Shown in pieces: positions 11,360 through 23,583 of a stretch of 64,000 nt of DNA. Source of the DNA: Pteria penguin (Eukaryota > Mollusca > Bivalvia > Pterioida > Pteriidae). The notes under the pieces are model-generated. The model made no database searches. It saw only the letters and a program-made list of their open reading frames with translations, and had not been told where the DNA came from. A program made the translations under genes and the position numbers. The stretch covers positions 49,312,496 to 49,376,495 of the forward strand of contig CM068587.1 in NCBI GenBank assembly GCA_035048485.1, written 5' to 3'. Each line of letters begins with the position of its first letter. The first letter of the stretch is position 1.

Positions 11360-12470
11360 TGTTAGTATTACTCTGAACTTTGTACCTGTTACGACCTAAC
11401 ACGTGGTCATAAGAGAGAAAGTCTATCTGCCTTAAGATATGAAAAATGACAGAGGTTGAAATTTCAAACAGAAGGCGTTGTGATCCAATCCACCGAGAAT
11501 AGCTTTCTGGATTTACCAATAAAAATGTGCCATAACGTTACTGATTCTTTCTTTATTATGTAATATGAACTGCGCAAACGCAAAGTATTGGTATCGAGAT
11601 ACCTATTAAATAGTCAAGGTATTATGTTTTCGTTTTAGTGAAGAAATAATTATAGAAATTAACCATTGCCTACGATTATTTAGAAACCATGGTTATGTCC
11701 ATAATAATGTGAAATGAAACCGTAGAAGATTGATCATATTTCCTTTTATATCAGCTACATATTTATTAATGGGATACGATTTTGAAAGTACATAGCACAA
11801 TTTTATTGTTATTGGTTAAAAAATCCTCAACAGTGAACCTAAAAGCGAACAAAGTGAAACCAAACGGGTGAATACAGGAACCAATAATAGATCGATAATT
11901 ATAAAAAATGGATTGGAAATCAAAACTTAGATATCTGTATATTTAAAATGCTATTGAAACTGACGCATCACCTAAAACTGGCCGTGATACTTGGTTTCAT
12001 GTGCCCTCGGGGACCTCTGGTCTACCAGCAGTGACGCCTATAGTAGTTCATGTGCAATGAGACTCCTTAAATATTTTGCACACGGTTGAAAATGTCAATT
12101 CTGTTTTGAATTCATGATTTTCGTTATACAGATTTATATCATATTTGTGCCGGTATTAATTTTGACGTCATAGCCATTGTGCTTCTACCTATCCGTATCT
12201 CACTACCATTATCTTACTTTTTACAAAGCATTCATGTTTCATATTGCTATACCATTTCTAACGCTTTACGGTAATTTACGGTTATATCTACATATACATG
12301 TATTTTATACACATATGTATGTATTTTGACCGATATTTTCCACGGAAATTGTTTATCAGTTAAACAAACACGATGCTTTGCATCGAATTCTATGAACAGG
12401 AAATTAGAATAATCACTGCACGAGTAAAGGAGAGTCTTCTATGGTTGTTTAAATGTATTTTCCTTAATTC
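11360..12470. other. No recognised gene or repeat
   Basis: The sequence is AT-rich and unique-looking, with no long open frame, no clear inverted repeat and no microsatellite. It could be intron. Confidence 0.5.
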
Positions 12471-12518
12471 AATTTATTAATCCTTAAAGTTTAATATTGA
12501 TGATCCCTCCGAGTCCAG

Positions 12519-12612
12519 CTTACTAAACATGGCACTAGATTTCGCTCTTCTTCTCCCTGGGGGTATTAACGAGCATGCGCTATTTCTGTCAAGGTGTAAA
12601 ATCACGCAGGAC
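12519..12612 (+). CDS. Weak candidate coding exon
   Basis: A possible acceptor (TCCCTCCGAGTCCAG) precedes an ATG in good context (AAACATGG, ATG at 12529). Twenty-eight sense codons follow and run into a strong donor, GAC|GTAAGT at 12613. The peptide would start MALDFALLLPGG. I recognise no family. Read straight into the exon at 21411 it would stay in frame but would place a signal peptide internally, so the two are unlikely to belong together as coding exons. This is only a splice-signal candidate. Confidence 0.2.
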
Positions 12613-13450
12613 GTAAGTTTGAACTTGGTAAGATGATTATTGCCATTATTGACATAATTTAAAAAGGACATATATGACAAGAAATGTTTACACAGTAGGT
12701 ATAGGCCATTTCAGTAAGTTATCTGCCCCTGTTTATTAAGGTAGTCCGCTGGATTGAAAAAAGAGCGTTATAGAGTTATGCAAAAATAGTTAATTCAATT
12801 TGTTTTTTCATTTCTCATTTGCATGGTAATTGACCATGGCGAGATACGGTAAAATATGGTGTGGTATGGTAACATATTGTCAACCATGAAGCCATCATTC
12901 TAATACACCCCGTTGTGATATGCAAATATGCAAAAGAGAGTTTTTCGGGGGCAGACAAATCACTTAATTAAAATATCCTATTTTAAAGCAGTTCATAAGG
13001 GGAAATGAGATCGTCGATTTTAGCAGAAATAATTCATGGTTGAAAAGAATTCAGAAAGTTTGGCAGAATAATTACATCCACATTTTGTTCATCACACATC
13101 AGTGAAAAAGTTTACTATGACTTTAAAGAAACCACTTCACCATGCGTTCAAACCTGTAGAGAATGGGCTTGCCTTTTTTCGGAATATCATAAAATGTTTA
13201 TCCGGAAGTTCTAATAGTGGTTTTGTTTCATTAGTTGTTTTGTTTTGTTTTATTTGGGGGGGGGGGTTAGAAAATCAGTTTCTAGTCTCTTAGAATCTAC
13301 CGAAAATTCTTAACAAATACATGTCGTAAGTTTTGGATGGATGATAACAGGAGCTGATCCAGTAAGGGGGGTTCTAGGATTTAAAGAGGGGGATACGAAG
13401 GTGGTAGAACTCCGGTAGTATCCGATCGTAACTCTTGCCTGTGGTGGTCA

Positions 13451-13634
13451 TTTTCGGATTTAGAAGGGGTGCAGGAGTTGCACCCCCTTTTTGGTCGGAA
13501 AATGTACCAGAAAAACATTTTTAGGGTTGCACCCCCTATCGAGACTGAACAGTGCAAACATTAGTCATGGGAGGCTTCAACCAACCGCAACCCCCCCACC
13601 CCACCCCCTTTCAGAAATTTCTAGATCCGCCTAT
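13451..13634 (-). mobile_element. MITE family A, reverse orientation
   Basis: The ends are TTTTCGGATTTAGAAGGGG and AAATTTCTAGATCCGCC. The interior matches the copies at 9206 and 18049 as reverse complement (GTCATGGGAGGC, TTGCACCCCCT). A shorter GGATTTAAAGAGGGGG fragment lies just upstream at about 13375. Confidence 0.7.
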
Positions 13635-14530
13635 GGCGGTGTATGTCATACAGCTGAGTTAGATATTATTAATTCCTCTCTAAGATAAGATTTATTTTAC
13701 ATTTTATTTTGAGCTTTGGGATGTGAAAGGATGGGATCTGAAATTCGCATTTGGCAGATGTCAAGTTGGACCCTCCTTTTTTACAGATGGATCTACCTCT
13801 GGGTTAGGTTTTCATAAAACTACTAGGTGTGTAATACAATAATTTGTTAGAGGAATTCACCAATATAATTCCGAAATAGATCAATAGTACCCATGTCCCA
13901 CACACAAACACGCATGCTGATAAGTAATACCCCTCTCCCACATTCAAACGCACCCGCAAATAAGTAATACTCTTGTCCCACATACAAACGCAATAATACC
14001 CCACCTACACACGCATGCCGACGAGAAAATACTATTCTCCATTACATGGAGAAGACTAATATGTCTTATTGATTTTAATTCCTTTAATTACTTAATGTTT
14101 CATTTGTTTTCTTGAACAAAATCCGATGTACATCCTTCTCTATAAAACCGGCATTCACTGCATTTAAGTATCAAATTGAAGTGGGAATCTGAAAAAAAGG
14201 GCGATAAAATATACCCGGATGTCGGGCGTCGAGATAACGCGACTTCATGTGGAAAATCCTGAGAGAAATAATTGAAAATCTAGGTATTATACTGCTTTAA
14301 GTTTGGAATCTTAGAAATCGAGTGAAGCGGAATAAAGTTGGCTGCTCTTGTTGTTCACTGAAGACGGAGTAATCATTTATTTAATTTCCGGACGTATGGA
14401 ATTTATGGTATGCTCTTGAGGTAGAAAACATACTGAATTAAGTTTTTTTTAATTAGAGCACATTTATTTGCGTGCGACTATGATAATGTGTAAGTGTGCT
14501 GATCATTTCTGAGCTTCATCAAAGGTGTGC

Positions 14531-14730
14531 AGTGGTGGATTTAAATGAGGGGTGAGGTGTTTCGCCACAAATTTACAAGCCATATATAGTTAATAAGGTT
14601 GAAAAAACTCAATTAATACAAGTAAAACTACAGATTTGGCAACCGCAATGGTTGAGTGTTTTGGTTAATACTTGACTTTCTCACATGTGCCCCCCCCCCT
14701 TTTTTTTTCGAAAATTCTGGATCCGCCACA
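14531..14730. mobile_element. MITE family B (GTGGCGGATTTA ends)
   Basis: It begins AGTGGTGGATTTAAATG and ends TTCTGGATCCGCCAC, an imperfect terminal inverted repeat. The interior (ATACTTGACTTTC, GGTTGAAAA blocks) is shared with the copies at 15612 and 52353, so the three form a family distinct from A but with similar ends. Confidence 0.72.
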
Positions 14731-15229
14731 AGTGTGATATGAAGAAAATATGAGAAGCAGATCAAGCAAATACTAATGGCACAAAACGCCCTCTATTAAT
14801 ACATCTATAATCTATGATCTATAATCTATCTGATAATTTTATATCTATCATTTATTTTGTGTATTGAATAATCACTTTATTTCATTACTTTTGCTAAAAT
14901 ACTATACCTTTGCCATACTTCAAGAAACGTACTCCATATCGTGATGTTGGACGTGTATACCGAGATCGAGGTCAGTTGACGGGACTTCGGACACATAGAG
15001 AGCAATTTGGCTGATTATTAATTCTATGTGCAGGAAGAGAACAATGATAATAAGGTTATAATATTTGCCCAATCCCAATTTATTATATTTAGAAATGAAA
15101 TACACTAATTAACTCTGTTGAGAAAAGAAGACATTGCCTGACGGAAAGTTTGTGAAAGTTTGGGGTAAGCAATCATTGTAACCTTGTTCTGGCGGTGGCG
15201 TAGCGCCCTTTACGCACCCCCCCCCCCCA

Positions 15230-15230
15230 A

Positions 15231-15285
<55 letters not shown>

Positions 15286-15288
15286 AAA
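15230..15288 (+). repeat. (TAAA)n microsatellite
   Basis: A tract of about 14 AATA units follows a C run at 15220. Confidence 0.95.
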
Positions 15289-15611
15289 CCCAAAACCATC
15301 GCAATGACTACACAAAAATGTGTAGAACATTTGTCTATTGTAATTAATATTTACAAGGATTTGAATGTATACTGTTACAGTTTTTGTAAAATTTTACAGT
15401 TTGCGTTGTTTGTGTGGAATTTGTTCATATCAAATGCTAAAATCGTTGAGATTCGAGGAGGGGCTTTTTGGCGACCCAGAGCCCTTGCCTTTGCCCTTTT
15501 AAAAATATTTTTAATACACAAAATTCTAAGCCAGATACGCCACTGACTAGATAAATGACTTCTTGCCTCCGGGATCAGTGATTGCTATTTGACGCCATTC
15601 TAATTATTTGC

Positions 15612-15904
15612 TGTGGCGGATTTAGATAATGTTCTTACTTGTTATACTTTTTATAGTAACGTAAACGTACATTATACTTTGATAACTATTCTACGTTTAC
15701 AATCATTTTATCCTTGTTCTGCATGTGGAGAGTCATTTGTTTTATATTTGTGCGTGTATTTGATTACCGGTTTACGACAAATTCACAAGGAATATAGAGA
15801 TGATATAAGGTTGAAAACACTTAAACAAAATGGCTGAGTATTTTGATTAATACTTGACTTTCACATCTGCCCCTCCTTTATCCAGAAATTCTGGATCCAC
15901 CACT
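15612..15904. mobile_element. MITE family B, longer copy
   Basis: The start TGTGGCGGATTTAGA and end AATTCTGGATCCACCACT are inverted repeats. The interior shares the GGTTGAAAACACTTA and TACTTGACTTTC blocks with the copy at 14531. The open frame across it is repeat sequence. Confidence 0.72.
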
Positions 15905-16099
15905 GATATAATTAAAGTTAGACGGTCTTGAAGCTTTTGACTCGAGTTTCACAGGAACCTGGAACGCCTTTTCCCGCTTAAATCCCCAGGGAAACCGTGC
16001 AAAATTAAAAAAAAATATGTATAGTATGATTTGTAATAAAAAATATATGAAGCTGTACATATGTAGCTTGAACATAAGAAAAGTTTATTACAAGTTTCC

Positions 16100-17690
16100 A
16101 CCGGAATTGCCCCTATACACACACTGAAGATTATTTCTGTTTTATTATTACAAATTAGAATAATGTCTAGCTATCTATTTCAAGCATGCGACCCGAACAC
16201 ACTAGATAAAAGAATATAACGAATTAATTCCCTCGTAATTTGTAATTCCATACTATGCACGATATATCTGAAATTGCATTAATTATTTGTACAATAAGCT
16301 AACCACTTAAAAGATTATTGCCTCGCGTATGCATTATAACGTCGGGTATTAAATCTGCCACGCGAACACTCCGTTCTCAATGGAGTCTCTTGTGACATTC
16401 AAATGTTAATAGACAGTAAAAAAAAAACCCGCAAACAACACAAAAACAGCTGCAATAAATGCATAAGAGGGATATGTATAATGAAAGAAAATTTTGTGCA
16501 AACGGATTTAAAATAAATTTAGTTCCTGCATTTCTTAGATTCTATTTTGACGGTATAGAATAAAATAGAATCAAAGAGTTTTAATTTGATATTAAACTTA
16601 GTAACTTGATGAATGCAAATTCTGTATATGAACATCATCGCCATAATCGAAATAAACCGATTACGAAACAACAGTGGTTTGCACAAATATAATATAAATC
16701 TAATACAATGCATTTGAATAATGCTTCAGTGCATTAATATTAGCATATCTATTCAATAAATTTATGTTATTGTATTTTACAATATTTATACATGTAACAT
16801 CCAATCATATTTATATAAAAATACTATTATTTTATCATTAAGTTATTACATCAGTGACTGTCGTAAGCCACCAATCAAATACACATACAAACATTGAAGT
16901 TGACTCTCCACATGTAGAACACGGACAAAATGCAAGTAAACGTAGAATAGTTATAAGGTATAATGTACATTTATAGTAAAACAAGTAAACCATTATCTAA
17001 AGATGACATATCTACATACGAAAAAAAAAGAAGATACACTTAGGCTATAGGTACTTAGGTGTTAACTAGAAACTACTCCAAAACAAACCTAAAAGCAATA
17101 ATCAAACACAGACGTTCCACGCATCTGTAATCTATAGTACACATGCTGATTAAAACATCCGTTTTAGATAAGCAAAGTGACAAATACTATATTTGAACAG
17201 TTATGTCCCTTGCAACTGCACATAAGATAAAAGTGCATGTACTTTTTGAACCTTGTATTACGTAAATGGTCCTTCGCGCATTTCAAAACAAAGATAGCAA
17301 GAATAAATAATTTCTAGATTATTGATTTCATTTTCAAGTGCAGCAATCTGTTCATGGACTCATCAGCCTAATTCATTCACTGACCACGGTATAACTGCAT
17401 GCGTAGTAATGATTAATGATTACAGCGTCCTTGGTGCTAAGCCATACTGAGACAACACCCCTTTCCTTGACTTATGGTTTGAGTTCACGGTCGCCTAACC
17501 TTGAATGCGACACAATAGGAAATGATAATGTTATTGACTGGATTAAGTTGCAGTTCGATATTAGCTGTTTAAACATACGTCATTGATATCATAAATTACA
17601 TGTCTATAATTGTATTTCCAGTTTCAAACTCCAGTAAATTGATCCAGTTAGTGAATAAGATCAAATTTGTTGTGTACTTAGATATCATTT
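16100..17690. other. AT-rich stretch without a recognised feature
   Basis: No gene, splice-bounded open frame, or named repeat is supported here. It may be intron or intergenic sequence. Confidence 0.5.
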
Positions 17691-17699
17691 ACATCTAAA

Positions 17700-18045
17700 A
17701 TAAGAAATATCGAAGTAAGAACGATATCGGAATCCGTATGTTAATAAAACGTAGAATGATGGGCCAATACAAACTTTTAAAGAAACGAAAACAGGAATTT
17801 TTTCCATGGAGGATTAGGCATCTCCTTCTGACCCGGCATACCCGCATTGATATCTAAATAATGTAATGCTAAAACATGTAAAATACAGGGTACCGAAGTA
17901 TGAACAATATCGGAACTCGTATGTTAAAGAAGCTTGATATGATGGGCTTATATGAACCTCTGGAAGGTCTGACAAGGGGGCATTTTCCATGGAAGAGTAA
18001 GCATCTCCTGTCGATCCTCCTACACTGACATCTGTATTCATAAAG
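17700..18045 (-). repeat. Two diverged tandem copies of about 170 bp, partly coding-like
   Basis: Blocks such as ATATCGGAA..CGTATGTTAA, ATGATGGGC..ATA, TTTTCCATGGA and GCATCTCCT recur in order in 17700-17885 and 17886-18045. On the minus strand the right copy reads through as NTDVSVGGSTGDAYSSMENA and onwards, which resembles real protein sequence. The left copy reads GSEGDA then a stop in one frame and is shifted relative to the right copy. It may be a duplicated exon in decay or a non-coding repeat. I recognise no family. Confidence 0.45.
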
Positions 18046-18048
18046 CAT

Positions 18049-18229
18049 AGGCGGATCTAGAAATTTTTGAAAGGTGGGTTTGCAGCTTCCCATGACTAGT
18101 ATTTTGCACTATTTGGTCCATAAAGGGAGTTTGCAGCCCTAAATATGGCAGAAAATTATCTTTTCGGTAAAATTTTTCGACCCCAAAAAGGTGGGGGATG
18201 CACCCTTGCAACCCCTCTAAATTCGCGAA
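18049..18229 (+). mobile_element. MITE family A, clean copy
   Basis: Ends are GGCGGATCTAGAAATTTTTG and CCTCTAAATTCGCG. Internal blocks (CTTCCCATGACTAGT, TTTTGCACTATT, CGACCCCAAAAAGG) are shared with the other family A copies. The G-rich strand is on the left and the C-rich strand is lost at the right compared with 9206. Confidence 0.78.
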
Positions 18230-19104
18230 TGTAACGTAGTGAAAATCCAAAATTTTAAAACGATTTCCATGAATAAGAAAATGTACAAACCGAAACCCAA
18301 CTGTTAGCACTATTACTTTCACGTGACTACAAAAGTTTTTAGTGTATCCCAAAAGAACCGGACACTACTTTACATCTTTTTCATCGTAGTAGGAGTTCAG
18401 CTCTACTATTTTGTCAATAATATTTGATTGTATTACGTTTTTCAAACCTTCAGGTTTTATTTATCTTAATTTTACTTTTTAAATCTATTTCAAGTTCATA
18501 TAGAAGAAGTTTTAAAGTTATATAAAGACAAAATCAACATCATCTTTGAATGCACAGTGCGTAGATTTATCTGCATAGGTCAGTTTCAAGGCCAGACATG
18601 GCGTGGAATTGCTCTCACGATCTGAAGGACGGATAACATATGACGTACATTATCGGTGTCTCGTTACTTCACATGTATTTACTTTCCATGTCCATTTACC
18701 CTCTTTGACCTCTCACACTATTGCGTTACCTCCGGTCAATATCAAATTGTTCTAGAACTTGGCCCCTGCTCGTATGCGACTACGTGATCTGAGAAGACTA
18801 GAAAATTCTTTTATTACGTTATATAAATACATTATTATTATATTAATATTATAATATAGAGGGATTATTATACGATGCATTCGTTGAAATTCTGTTTTAT
18901 TTTACTTCAAAGGCGGTCGGAAAGGGACGAAAGTGTTGAGAGAGGGCTTGCTTGTTTTTAAAGAATGCTATATGACTTATTTGTAACTTGCTACATAGAT
19001 ACCGGTATGAATCCATGATCGACATAGATGTCGCCACTGTACTATGTGTATGGATATGGTATATTTAAGTAGATGCACTTTGGTTTGTTATCTACATTTA
19101 TTTG

Positions 19105-19255
19105 TTTACTAATTTGGAATTTTTTTACTACTGATTTTTGTATTTTTGTCTACTGATTTTGGTATTTTTGACTACAGACATTGGTGTTTTGGGACTACTG
19201 ATTTGGGGGGGGGGGTTGGCTACTGAATCGGTATTTTTGACTGATTTTGGTTGGT
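19105..19255 (+). repeat. Degenerate short tandem repeat (TTTTTGACTACTGATTTTGG type)
   Basis: About five imperfect units of roughly 25-28 bp occur, interrupted by a G run. The surrounding 18240-20560 interval otherwise shows no supported gene. Confidence 0.6.
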
Positions 19256-20563
19256 TTTTCTATCATTTTTTTCATTAAAGATATCGCCACGTACAGATTT
19301 TGCAAGCATTATGTTTTTGTACCAGAATTTTATTTCGTATTTTACTCAGTAATTCTTAATCCATTAGTTTGCAATCAATTACATCACTGAAATACCCAGT
19401 CCTTTGGGACACCTATAAACTATAAATCTAATGAGTCAGTATTTATCACAATGTCGTGTAAGCAGAATACTGTTAAAACACATGATATCGCCACATTTTT
19501 CTTGAGTCATAGTTTTATCAGGTAGACAAAACTATATAGAACCAATACATTACAAATGTCACTAACTTAAATGGCCGTTGTAGGGTGGTAAAGTGCGCTA
19601 TTTCGCTGATTTACATGACGTTAAGAGTACATAAATACTACATCCCTCGCACTGAAAGCAAATACTCCAATAGAAGGACATCGTCTATCTAAATTATAGT
19701 CTCGGGTTTCGCCATGTTAGGTCTCGGCGTTACTGTGATCTACATAGAGACCTTCCGACAGTTATGCCGTGTGTAGGGTGTTTGTCAAGACACTCCTCTC
19801 GTATTTAGATTGTCAATAAAAACGATAATCCGAGATAAAACAAGCATTCCTGGGAGATTATGGGATAAATATCGCCTGGCGCGTGTGGTCATCTGACGTC
19901 GTCGGCAAACAAACTGCATCGCAGTCTTCAAAAGTCGCCTTGCTTTCACTAAGGTCAAATTTATGCAGTTGATATTTTTCACTCTTCAATTTTGGAGATA
20001 AAAAATGTATGGGTTTTTGAAATGTTGTTAAATTTCAAACAATGGTGTAGGAGTAGGTAATCCTAGAGGCAAATAGACACTCCTCCACAACCCACAACTA
20101 CACTCCTCCCCCTACAAATTAATTTTTTGTAAAGAAAATTTAGTATTGCAACACCATCTCATCATATGCTTTAAAAAGAAACAAAAGGACTTCTTTTAAA
20201 ATACGATTCATAAAAAAGTCTTTCCCTGCCATGAATGCTAACCTCAGAATTATGCACTACATCCAATATAAAATTCCCTTTTCACTACATAAGACATCTA
20301 TTTGATATAACGATGCAAAGTCATGAAATGGTACAATAAATATTTAAGTTAAAAATAAACATTACATGGGGATTTCCTTCAGATATTTCGCAATCTCAGT
20401 GTGTTTTATCTCTGTATAGTTAGAAAAATTAACCCACGTGTATGAAATGTATACACGATTTCATCATGTGTGTGATGTAAAGCGGTATTGTCCGAAATGA
20501 CTAATAACTCCAAAACAAAGAAGTAAGAAGGCAGCACTGTTTGATTGATTACGTGAGTGTCAC

Positions 20564-20782
20564 GTGATATTAATATATATTCTGATTGGGCTTAGACATA
20601 TCTCTTATTACCTTAAGGTCTCCCAACGTTATAGATCTCTAGGAGAGGAGAAGAATCTGTATATTATTAAACATGTTCGAGGTAAAATATTTCAATTATT
20701 TCAACTTTCTTATCCTATACATGCCATTTCTTATGATTTAAAGAATGAATTGATATGTTTTGATAATACCTTGAGAATATAA
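20564..20782 (+). other. Unassigned open frame of 72 codons
   Basis: The frame is not low-complexity and ends with a stop at 20782. Its C-terminal part (residues about 45-72, around LSYPIHAISYDLKNELICFD) faintly resembles a strand of an NHL/TRIM-type beta-propeller, but this is too weak to assign. There is no acceptor or donor that would make it an exon with confidence. It is more likely a chance frame or an old gene fragment. Confidence 0.15.
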
Positions 20783-21234
20783 TTTTTGTCGTTTTTAATT
20801 TTTTATTAAATATGTGTGATGTATTCTGATATGTTTTCCCATTTTTATTCGGACTTGTATTACAAAACATTCGTATAGAATGTAATGAAAATGCAAAATA
20901 ATACCACATATTGTATAAAGTTATGATATTTTGTTCGTAATTTTATAGCACTGTACTTCATAGTGAACTGTTTAATTCATTTTCAATATTGTCCTTTAGA
21001 TAACTTCATTTATTTGATGCATCATTGATTTTTTTTAATTCAAAATTAAGGTTCGAAACCGCATGGAGCTTCTGGGTGTTTCCAGTCGATCGTAGATTTT
21101 AGTTTATGTACTAAGTTAATTTAGTAGAGGTCGTTTAAATATTGGTTATTTAATGTCTCAAGCATACTTGTATAAAGATTGTAATACTTTTTATAGTTTG
21201 CACCTTCATCATCTTCTATTCCCAATATTGAGAG

Positions 21235-21323
21235 AGAGACGCACAGGACAAACGGATAGACAGACTGACGGACAGACAGATAGACGGCTAAACAGATTGA
21301 CAAACAGACGGACAGACAACAGA

Positions 21324-21358
<35 letters not shown>

Positions 21359-21372
21359 AATGATGATGATTA
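21235..21372 (+). repeat. GACA-rich and (GAT)n microsatellites
   Basis: An impure GACA/GACG tract at about 21235-21320 is followed by (GAT)n at 21325-21370. The tract ends about 40 bp before the peptide exon and partly overlaps where its acceptor branch region would lie. Confidence 0.88.
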
Positions 21373-21410
21373 ATACCACATAAATTCTAATTATGTGTTT
21401 TACATTACAG

Positions 21411-21707
21411 ATGAATTCAACCGGGAAAATAATCTTCATAATCGTCAGCATAGAATGTTTAATGGTTTCCATGGCAATGCCCAGACACCATGCATTAGAC
21501 TCCGTTTTCCATAGTAACAGAGCTAAACGAAGATCAATGGGCATGGTAGACAAAATATTACAAACGTCGAAGTGCGCTTTAAGCGATGATTATCACACTG
21601 TGTGTTATTTGTGCGGAAGGACTTACGACAGTTTCGAGATGTATTCGGAGTGCTGTCATGACCAAAATAATTTGTTTACATTTTGTACACAAGTCGTAGC
21701 CAGGTAA
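21411..21707 (+). CDS. Secreted cysteine-rich prohormone-like peptide (coding exon)
   Basis: Translation gives 98 residues. A hydrophobic signal peptide (residues 5-22, KIIFIIVSIECLMVSMA) is followed by a short spacer, a basic cleavage site RAKRR (37-41) and a 57-residue C-terminal peptide. That peptide has six cysteines at 55, 65, 68, 81, 82 and 92, spacing C-x9-C-x2-C-x12-CC-x9-C. This is the layout of a neuropeptide or hormone precursor made in the secretory pathway. The ATG follows TTTTACATTACAG directly, so an untranslated upstream exon is expected. The stop TAA (21705) overlaps a CAG|GTAAC donor at 21704, so the message may either stop here or splice onward. The C-x2-C-x12-C part with S-x-C recalls the CHH/ITP family, but the remaining spacing does not fit. 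I cannot name it. Confidence 0.6.
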   Translation: MNSTGKIIFIIVSIECLMVSMAMPRHHALDSVFHSNRAKRRSMGMVDKILQTSKCALSDDYHTVCYLCGRTYDSFEMYSECCHDQNNLFTFCTQVVAR

Positions 21708-22426
21708 CGGAAGTCTACGAACAATTAGCTTTATTTAATACCTTTCACCGTCCGGAGATTGTTTGATGTGGCGTCATCACAATTTACTATGATGTCATCA
21801 CCGTTTTCATGATATCATTAAAGATTATACGACATTTTGTGACGTCAAAGCATTCCGCTTCACAAGGTTTTCTGATCTTACTAACTAGTGTAAATTTGTC
21901 CACGATGTCACTCGACTCCGATGTGCTTCCTAATGGCATTGAAAAAGTCTGGCGACAAAATAAGACTTTTAAAAGAATTACTTCAACAATAACCAGATTA
22001 CAAAAAAAAAAACAACTTTCAACAAATGATGTAAGACAATCAGCGTGATCTTGGCCCAAATTTACTCTGTCAACCGCGCAACAAGAGGTCTTTATTCAGC
22101 AGTTTGTCTTGTTCGACATTCAGGATGAGGCCAGAATTTCAGTCACACAATTCGCCTATATACAATTACGGCCATCTTTTAACTCTGTACCACATGTGTT
22201 CCTTCTGTGTATAATTTCTAGAATCTCAGAACGATTGTGAGATGACGATGTATGGCTGCGTGAAAAAATATTTTTGTATCTTTGTTTTATGCTACATAAA
22301 TTGTCTAACGCCCTACAGTATTCTTCTTTTTATTTTGACAGTGCTTCATAAACCCATGTGACTGTCTGACATTTCTGGCTAATATCGGCTCAGTCTGGTA
22401 AAAAAAACCACCCCACTATTATTTCA

Positions 22427-22708
22427 TTTTTGAAGTCGCGCATCGAATACTTGATAACGAGCATTCGGAACATTTGGGGTTAAACATCGGACTTTATCAT
22501 AGAGAGCGATGCGTTTTACGGAGAGGAATTTAAAATATGTTATTTTTCAAAAAAGTAAATTTTGAATTCGTGTTTTACACATTTCCGATCGTATCTTATA
22601 AGAAAAACCCTTTAGTACTGATATAGAAGAACTTAACCCCAAGTTTCATGGCCAGACTCCTCGGGTATCTACATAGAGATAGTGATGCCACGCCAACTTC
22701 GAGAATTG
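22427..22708. mobile_element. MITE family C (ATTCTCGAAGTTGG ends), copy 1
   Basis: Shares ordered blocks (ATAACGAGCATTCGGAACAT, GTTTTACACATTTCCGATCG, CCAGACTCCTCGGGTATCTA) with copies at 38570 and 46914. The right end CCAACTTCGAGAAT is the inverted repeat of the left end seen best in copy 3; the left end is worn here. Confidence 0.75.
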
Positions 22709-22989
22709 AAATACGAACATTGTACGCTGAACTTAATCAATGAGCTGAGTACTCACGGATATCTGAATGCGCAAAGTAATATTCATGGCTTCATAGACCC
22801 GAAACCTTCCAAATGTACAAAATTTGAGCTATATGCGTTTTCGGAAAGCTAGGGTATCGCGATACAGTACGTTAAGATACTGAAAATTCCGATATCCAAT
22901 ACTATTGTCTTTCCAACTTCGTTCCAAAGACACAGTCTTCAGAATAATATGCTTTTCCTAGAAGTTTATCAGCAAGGACTCTGTTACCT

Positions 22990-23062
22990 AAGTGACTCTT
23001 ATTATTATTTTTTATTTATTTATTTTTTATTTATTTATTTATTTATTTATTTATTTTTTTTT
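22990..23062 (+). repeat. (TTTA)n microsatellite with poly(T)
   Basis: Imperfect TTTA repeats end in a T run near 23065. Confidence 0.9.
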
Positions 23063-23268
23063 TTTGCTACTGTTTTCGATACATTAATTCTTTACGTTCA
23101 GTACAACATTCAAAACATTATTGCAGACCGAAGGTCGTTGAAAGACTTAAAATGCGCCAAAAGTTTTAATCTTTCTCTTTTTAGTTCTCTACCTATTGGG
23201 TTCTTCAAAGTGGCAAACTGTGGGTTTATAATTTCAGATATAGTAGTCAAGTGACGTACACAAGCGGA

Positions 23269-23334
23269 TCTAGAACTTTTTGAAAAGGGGGCGGGGGTTG
23301 CAGCCTCCCATGGTTACTGTTTTGCACTATTCGG
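23269..23334 (+). mobile_element. MITE family A, left-end fragment
   Basis: Starts GCGGATCTAGAACTTTTTG and contains TTGCAGCCTCCCATGG and TTTTGCACTATTCGG, then stops abruptly where the neighbouring SINE begins. The SINE probably inserted into it or replaced its right half. Confidence 0.65.
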
Positions 23335-23335
23335 A

Positions 23336-23583
23336 TATTACAGTGGATGAGATATTGGGCTAGTGACCGAGAAGTCCCGGGTTCGACTTCCGCCGTGGGC
23401 ACACCGGTGTCTTTGGAATGAGACAGTAAAAACCAAGATCTCATGTCACGGTAGGCGTAGCATGTGAAAGACTCCTCCCTGTTTTGTGTGGATTCCAGGG
23501 TATAAATTTTATACAATACATCAGACAAACGCCGTTACCATATATATGAAATAATTGTGAAGTGACGTAAAACAAGAATTAAT
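23336..23583 (+). repeat. SINE family 1, moderately diverged
   Basis: The B box (CCCGGGTTCGACTTCC), GCACACCGGTG and GTGACGTAAAACA tail are present. The start of the tRNA-like head is divergent, matching insertion into the MITE fragment to its left. Confidence 0.82.

Noticed and set aside
11045..11365. Open frames with YIATWKQEVTNLLN or YRDMEAGGY text, also at 6041, 37283 and 51941
   Set aside because: Translation of SINE family 2.
21411..21707. Insulin-like peptide (LCG-x-x-Y resembles a B-chain motif)
   Set aside because: The next cysteine is 12 residues on, not 11, and there is no A-chain CC-x3-C-x8-C. The insulin family does not fit.
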